A stretch of 64,000 nt of DNA. Origin: Rathayibacter sp. VKM Ac-2759 (lineage in GTDB: Bacteria > Actinomycetota > Actinomycetes > Actinomycetales > Microbacteriaceae). Numbering within the stretch: position 1 is the stretch's first letter; each line of letters starts with the position of its first letter. The notes beneath the pieces were generated by a model that saw only the letters and a list, made by a program, of their open reading frames with translations, was not told the origin of the DNA and did not search any database. A program made the translations under genes and the position numbers. This document shows, in pieces, positions 59,881 to 64,000 of the stretch. The DNA is taken from positions 3,782,001 through 3,846,000 of the forward strand of contig NZ_CP047176.1 in the NCBI RefSeq assembly GCF_009834225.1. The letters are read 5' to 3'.

Positions 59881-61586
59881 GAGGCGGCCCCCGGCACGGT
59901 CACGACGGGCGTCGCCGCGAGCAGCTGCTTCGTGTACGGATGCGTCACGGTCTCCTCCGAGAGGTGCTCGATGTCGTCGATGCGCTCGACCACGCGGCCG
60001 TCCTTCATCACGAGCACGCGGTCGCAGAGCGCGCGGACGACGCCGAGGTCGTGCGAGATGAAGAGGATCGCGGTGCCCGAGTCGGCGTTCATGCGCTTGA
60101 GGACGCCGAGCACCTCGCGCTGCACGGTCACGTCGAGGGCGGTGGTCGGCTCGTCGGCGATCAGCAGGTCGGGCTTGGTGCTCATGGCCGAGGCGATCAT
60201 CGCGCGCTGCTTCATGCCTCCGGAGAGCTGGTGCGGGTACTGCCGCAGGCGCCCCTCCGGATCGGTGAGCATCACCGAGCGGAACCCGCGCAGCAGCAGG
60301 TCGAGCGCGGCGCGGCGCGAGAAGCGGAGGCGGATGCGCAGCACGTCGGAGAGCTGCGTCCCGAGCACCATGGCCGGGTTCAGCGCGGTGCCCGGGTCCT
60401 GGTAGACGAGGCCGATCTTCGCCGCGAGGACCCGATCGGGAACCGGGCCGAGCAGGTCGGTGCCGCCGAGCTCGAGGCGGCGGGCCGAGGCCTCGAGCCC
60501 CTCGCCGAGGAGCTTCGCGACCACGGAGGCGGTCAGCGACTTGCCCGATCCGGACTCGCCGACGATCCCGAGCACCTCGCCGCGGCGGATGCTGAACGAG
60601 AGGTCCGAGACGAGCTCGCGGCCGGTCGCGCCGTGGCGCACGGTGATCCCGTCGGCGACGAGCACGGCGTCGGCGGGGACGGCGAGGGTCGGCTCGCCCG
60701 CGGCCCGCAGCATCCGCGCGCGGGTGGTGTTCGAGCGCGGGTTCGCCGCGGCGGCGAGTCCGTCGCCGACGAGCAGCGCCGCGAAGGAGGTGATGGTCAG
60801 CGCGAGCGCGGGCCCGAGGATGACGACGGGGTTCACCGAGATCCGGCTGAGCCCGTCGTTGAGCAGCGTTCCCCAGTCGAACGCGGGGGTCTGCGCGCCG
60901 AGGCCGATGAACGAGAGGCCCGAGATCTCGACCAGCGCGCCCGAGAAGGCGCCGGCGGTGAGGATGAGGGTCGGCTCCGCCATGTTCGGCAGCACGTGAC
61001 GCAGGGCGATCCGGTGCGTCGGCACGCCCATCAGGCGGGCGGTGGTGACGTACTCGGAGGAGGCGATCTTGGCGGCGAGGTTGGCCGTGAGCCGTGCGAA
61101 TCCGGCGATGTTGGCGACCGCGATCGCGACCACCACCTGCACGACGCCCTGGCCGAGGATCGCGGCGACGATGATCGCGACGAGCATGGTCGGGTAGCTC
61201 ACCGCGAGCTCGATCGCGCGGAGCCCGAGCTCGCGGACGCGGCGCGGTGCGAGCCAGACGCCGATCCCGAGCGCGATGCCGACGACCGCCGACAGCACGG
61301 TCGCGGCGAGCGCCATCAGCACGGTCGAGCGGGTGGCCACCAGGGTGCGGGCGAGCATGTCGCGGCCGAGGGTGTCGGTGCCGAGCGGATGCTCCGCCGA
61401 CGAGCTCTGGCTGGGCGAGCCGCCCAGGCCGGTCGCCTGCCCCTGCAGCACGAACGGGGCGATGATCGCGACGAGCGCGATGATCCCGAGCAGCGCGAGG
61501 CCGATGACGAGGCCGGCGTTCCAGTGGAACGAGCGGGGCCGCGCCGGGGCGTCGGCCAGGGCGACGGCGGGGAGGGTCTCAGCCAC
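59877..61586 (-). CDS. fused oligopeptide-type permease (DppC) and ATPase (DppD)
   Basis: A 569-residue fusion. Residues 1-290: DppC-like permease with HPLGTDTLGRDMLARTLVAT, six helices and a peptide-permease contact loop (YVTTARLMGVPTHRIALRHV). Residues about 305-569: ATPase with GESGSGKSLTA, LVYQDPGTALNPAMVLG, LSGGMKQRAMIASAMSTKPD and LLIADEPTTALDVTVQ. The fusion is common in Actinobacteria. It overlaps the DppB gene by 8 nt and the DppF gene by 4 nt. Confidence 0.93.
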   Translation of the reverse strand: MAETLPAVALADAPARPRSFHWNAGLVIGLALLGIIALVAIIAPFVLQGQATGLGGSPSQSSSAEHPLGTDTLGRDMLARTLVATRSTVLMALAATVLSAVVGIALGIGVWLAPRRVRELGLRAIELAVSYPTMLVAIIVAAILGQGVVQVVVAIAVANIAGFARLTANLAAKIASSEYVTTARLMGVPTHRIALRHVLPNMAEPTLILTAGAFSGALVEISGLSFIGLGAQTPAFDWGTLLNDGLSRISVNPVVILGPALALTITSFAALLVGDGLAAAANPRSNTTRARMLRAAGEPTLAVPADAVLVADGITVRHGATGRELVSDLSFSIRRGEVLGIVGESGSGKSLTASVVAKLLGEGLEASARRLELGGTDLLGPVPDRVLAAKIGLVYQDPGTALNPAMVLGTQLSDVLRIRLRFSRRAALDLLLRGFRSVMLTDPEGRLRQYPHQLSGGMKQRAMIASAMSTKPDLLIADEPTTALDVTVQREVLGVLKRMNADSGTAILFISHDLGVVRALCDRVLVMKDGRVVERIDDIEHLSEETVTHPYTKQLLAATPVVTVPGAAS

Positions 61587-62607
61587 GCTGCTCTCCGAGG
61601 GTGCGCGGGTCGATGAGACCCAGGATGACGTCGATGACGAGGGTGATCACGAGCGAGACGAGTCCGATCACGAAGACGGCGGCGCGGATCACGGGGTAGT
61701 CCTTGTCGATGGCGATCGCCTGCACGATCACGCCGCCGAGCCCCGGCCAGGCGAAGACCGCCTCCGTGATGAGGGCCGAGCCGAGCAGCGCGGTGAGGAT
61801 GATGCCCGAGAGCGTCAGCGCCGTCGTCAGCAGGTTGGGCAGCATGTGCTTGGCGTAGAGGGTGAGCGCGGGGAGGCGCCAGCCGCGGGCCGTGCGCATG
61901 TAGTCCTGCTCGAGGATCACGGCCGTCTCGCGGCGGACGATCCTCGCGACCGAGCAGGTGCCTCCGACGGTGAGCGAGGCGATCGGGAGGATCGCCGCCT
62001 GGCCGAAGTCGTAGGCCGGCGAGTAGGCGGGCGGCAGCACCTTGAGCAGCACCGCGAAGACGACGACGAAGCCGGTCGCGAGCACGTAGGTGGGCACCGA
62101 CGAGACGAGGCCGGTGACCGTGTTGAACACCGCGTCGAGCCAGCGCCGCCGATCGCCGCGGGTCGCGACTCCGACCGAGGTGCCCAGCGCGATGCCGAGG
62201 ACGAGGAGCAGCAGCACCGCGGCGAGGGTGATGGTGAGCGTGTACGGCAGCGCCGTCGTCACCAGGTCCATCGCCGGGATCTTGTAGCGGAACGAGGCGC
62301 CGAAGTCGCCCTGGACGACTCCGGTCAGGTAGGTCCAGAGCTGCACGAGCACCGGCTGGTCGAGCCCGAGCTGGCTGCGGACGAGCTCGACCTGCGCCAG
62401 GCCCGCCGACTCCCCCGCGATCGCGATCGCCGGGTCGCCCGGGATGAGCTGGACGATCAGGAACGTCACCAGCACGAGCAGTGCGAGGTTGACGAGCAGG
62501 CCGAGCGCGCGGCGGAGGAGGAACCTCCGCCACGCGCCGCCCAGGGTCGAGGCGCGAGCGGCGCCCGAGCCGGTCGACGAGGAGGGCTCTGCGGTCGTGG
62601 TGCTCAT
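61579..62607 (-). CDS. ABC transporter permease, OppB/DppB type
   Basis: A 342-residue permease. RFLLRRALGLLVNLALLVLV is the first helix, followed by LIPGDPAIAIAGE (LxPGDP motif of DppB-type subunits), LGLDQPVLVQLWTYLTGVVQ and GDFGASFRYK. The cytoplasmic contact loop is QDYMRTARGWRLPALTLYAK. It lies between the binding-protein gene (75-nt gap) and the fused DppCD gene. Confidence 0.92.
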   Translation of the reverse strand: MSTTTAEPSSSTGSGAARASTLGGAWRRFLLRRALGLLVNLALLVLVTFLIVQLIPGDPAIAIAGESAGLAQVELVRSQLGLDQPVLVQLWTYLTGVVQGDFGASFRYKIPAMDLVTTALPYTLTITLAAVLLLLVLGIALGTSVGVATRGDRRRWLDAVFNTVTGLVSSVPTYVLATGFVVVFAVLLKVLPPAYSPAYDFGQAAILPIASLTVGGTCSVARIVRRETAVILEQDYMRTARGWRLPALTLYAKHMLPNLLTTALTLSGIILTALLGSALITEAVFAWPGLGGVIVQAIAIDKDYPVIRAAVFVIGLVSLVITLVIDVILGLIDPRTLGEQRG

Positions 62608-62682
62608 CGCGGTGTCTCCTCGGTTCGTGCGGACGGTGTCGTCCGGCTCGGGCGGATCGTCACGGGGTCAGGTCGTGCGGCC

Positions 62683-64000
62683 TCAGGAGAGGATCCGCAT
62701 GGCCGAGATGTCCCAGTAGCCCGAGAACACGTAGGTGGCGAAGCCGGAGCGGGCCACGTAGCGGTGCGTGTCGGTGATCAGCGGCGTCATGTCGACGCGC
62801 TCGAGGATCGTCTTCTGGGCGGCGAGCAGGTTCTCGCACTGCGTCTCGGTGTCGGTCGCGGCCATCGCGGCGTCGTAGTACGCGACGCCCTCGGGGTTGT
62901 CGCTGGAGGCGACGTTGGTGCCGCCCTCGGCGTAGGTCGGGCCGAGGTAGCGGGCGATGGTCGCGTGGATGAGGCCGGGGCCGGCGTTCTCCGCGGCGAC
63001 GGCGACGTCCCAGGTGCCGGGCTCGGTGCGCATCTGCTTCGACCAGTCGGCGGGGTCGGGAGCCGAGACCGTGACGGTGGCGCCGGCGGCGCGGAGCGAC
63101 TCGGCCAGGTAGTCGGCGGCCGGGTCCCAGTTCGACATGATCAGCAGGCGGATCGTCTGCCCGGTGAGCACCTTCGCGGCGGCGGCGGGGTCGTAGGTCT
63201 GCACCATCGACGGGTCGTCGAGCGCGCAGCGGTAGCTGGCGGCGTTGACCGTGTACTGCGCGACTCCGAGGCCGTCGAGGCCCGCCTGGTTGAAGCCCTC
63301 GGTGTCGATGGCCTGGGCGACGGCGGCGCGGAGCTCCTCGTTGCCGTCGAAGATCGAGCCCGATCCCGGAGCCTCGTTGAAGACCAGGTTGTAGGCCGAG
63401 CTCGGGAAGGTGACGGTGGAGTAGGCGTCGTCGTCCGCGAAGCGCAGCGCGTTGGCGTCGTAGAAGCGGGCGAGGTCGACACCGCCCGACTCGAGCAGGT
63501 TGGCGCTCGTGTTCGAGTCGGCCTGCACGGTGAGGTTGATGGTCTCGGCGGGCTCGCCCTCGACGTTCTCCCACGCGGGCCACGCGTCGTAGTCGTCGCG
63601 CAGCGTGTACGCGGCGCTCACGCCGGCCGAGAGGTCGGAGAGCGTGTAGGGGCCCGACCAGGCGCCGTCGACGGTACCCGCGGCGAGGCCCTCGGGGTCG
63701 GCGAGGCCCGCGGGGCAGATGATGCCGGTGCCGGGGCGGGTGACGCCTCCCAGCAGCTGCGAGTAGGGCTGGCTGAGCGAGACGGTCAGGGTGCTCGTCG
63801 CGTCGTCGGGCGTGAAGGTCGCGTCGCCGGGGCCGAAGGCCTGGTTCTTCCAGGTCTGGGCACCCGAGTCGTCGAGACCGGTGAGGTAGGAGAAGGAGTC
63901 GGCGACGACCGTGGGGGTGATCGCGGTGCCGTCGGCGCAGGTCGCGCCGTCGCGGATCGTGAAGGTGTACTCGGAGGCCGAGACGGCGTTCCAGTCGCTG
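62683..64000 (-). CDS. ABC substrate-binding protein, SBP_bac_5 family, truncated by window edge
   Basis: The frame is open to base 64000, so the signal peptide and first part lie outside. Visible SBP_bac_5 strings are SEYTFTIRDGATCADGTAIT, AQAIDTEGFNQAGL and FASYVFSGYWDIS-like ending with AMRILS. The family binds peptides, nickel or glycosides for Opp/Dpp-type transporters. It is the first gene of the five-gene operon running to 57835. Ligand unknown. Confidence 0.9.
   Translation of the reverse strand, partial: SDWNAVSASEYTFTIRDGATCADGTAITPTVVADSFSYLTGLDDSGAQTWKNQAFGPGDATFTPDDATSTLTVSLSQPYSQLLGGVTRPGTGIICPAGLADPEGLAAGTVDGAWSGPYTLSDLSAGVSAAYTLRDDYDAWPAWENVEGEPAETINLTVQADSNTSANLLESGGVDLARFYDANALRFADDDAYSTVTFPSSAYNLVFNEAPGSGSIFDGNEELRAAVAQAIDTEGFNQAGLDGLGVAQYTVNAASYRCALDDPSMVQTYDPAAAAKVLTGQTIRLLIMSNWDPAADYLAESLRAAGATVTVSAPDPADWSKQMRTEPGTWDVAVAAENAGPGLIHATIARYLGPTYAEGGTNVASSDNPEGVAYYDAAMAATDTETQCENLLAAQKTILERVDMTPLITDTHRYVARSGFATYVFSGYWDISAMRILS

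Overview
The window is about 70% GC, densely coded on both strands, with many GTG starts, 1-4 nt start/stop overlaps and long G/C-ending reading frames. Family content (paired DUF7882 proteins, DIP1984, DUF6286/Asp23 envelope cassette, DUF3494 ice-binding protein, GH53, LacI-linked GH32 operon) and the palindromic repeat around TCGAGTAGC/GTATCGAGAC point to an actinobacterium of the Microbacteriaceae, most like Rathayibacter or a close relative. This is inference from gene families, not a database match. No rRNA, tRNA, CRISPR array, insertion sequence or prophage was recognised.

Layout. 0-10 kb: a left-truncated acyl-CoA ligase, small methyltransferases, AraC-type regulators, an esterase, a VOC protein and an orphan sigma-region-4-like protein. 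10-20 kb: a 33-residue acidic ORF, a membrane-protein gene broken by TAG, a flavin monooxygenase divergent from an XRE-cupin regulator across a clear TGATAAC operator, a cell-wall-anchored ice-binding protein with a long Pro/Thr stalk, a secreted GH53 galactanase and a DHFR-like protein. 19.6-25.7 kb: a frameshifted membrane protein, two convergent DUF7882 genes, a two-gene wHTH-nucleotidyltransferase/HEPN module, a disulfide oxidoreductase, VOC, GNAT and ABM proteins.

25.7-32.7 kb is one minus-strand operon for fructan or sucrose oligomer use: LacI regulator, two LplB/LplC-type permeases, lipoprotein binding protein, cytoplasmic GH32 and PfkB kinase. 33-39.6 kb is an Asp23/Gls24 envelope-stress locus: seven minus-strand genes, an AraC regulator, and a plus-strand sigma factor followed by two further Asp23-like proteins. 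40-41.5 kb has an AHL-lactonase-like hydrolase divergent from a cyclase-family hydrolase.

41.7-51 kb is a nitrogen-scavenging locus: SSF transporter, TetR regulator, two urea-carboxylase-associated proteins, a biotin-dependent carboxylase and a two-part allophanate hydrolase. Proteins of the associated pair are now known in other bacteria as carboxyguanidine deiminase, so the likely substrate is guanidine rather than urea. A shared TCTATC-N4-GATAGA-like site precedes both the transporter gene and the enzyme operon. 51-57.8 kb has a frameshifted nuclease-like gene, two AraC-like paralogues of the 3.8 kb gene, an exported protein made of four almost identical 85-residue repeats, and a fused open frame. 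57.8-64 kb is an oligopeptide-type ABC operon (binding protein cut by the right edge) with an amidohydrolase.

Three genes are broken by single-base events (10.7, 19.9 and 51.6 kb). These may be real decay or assembly errors. Several families of near-perfect inverted repeats sit at gene ends and probably act as terminators.
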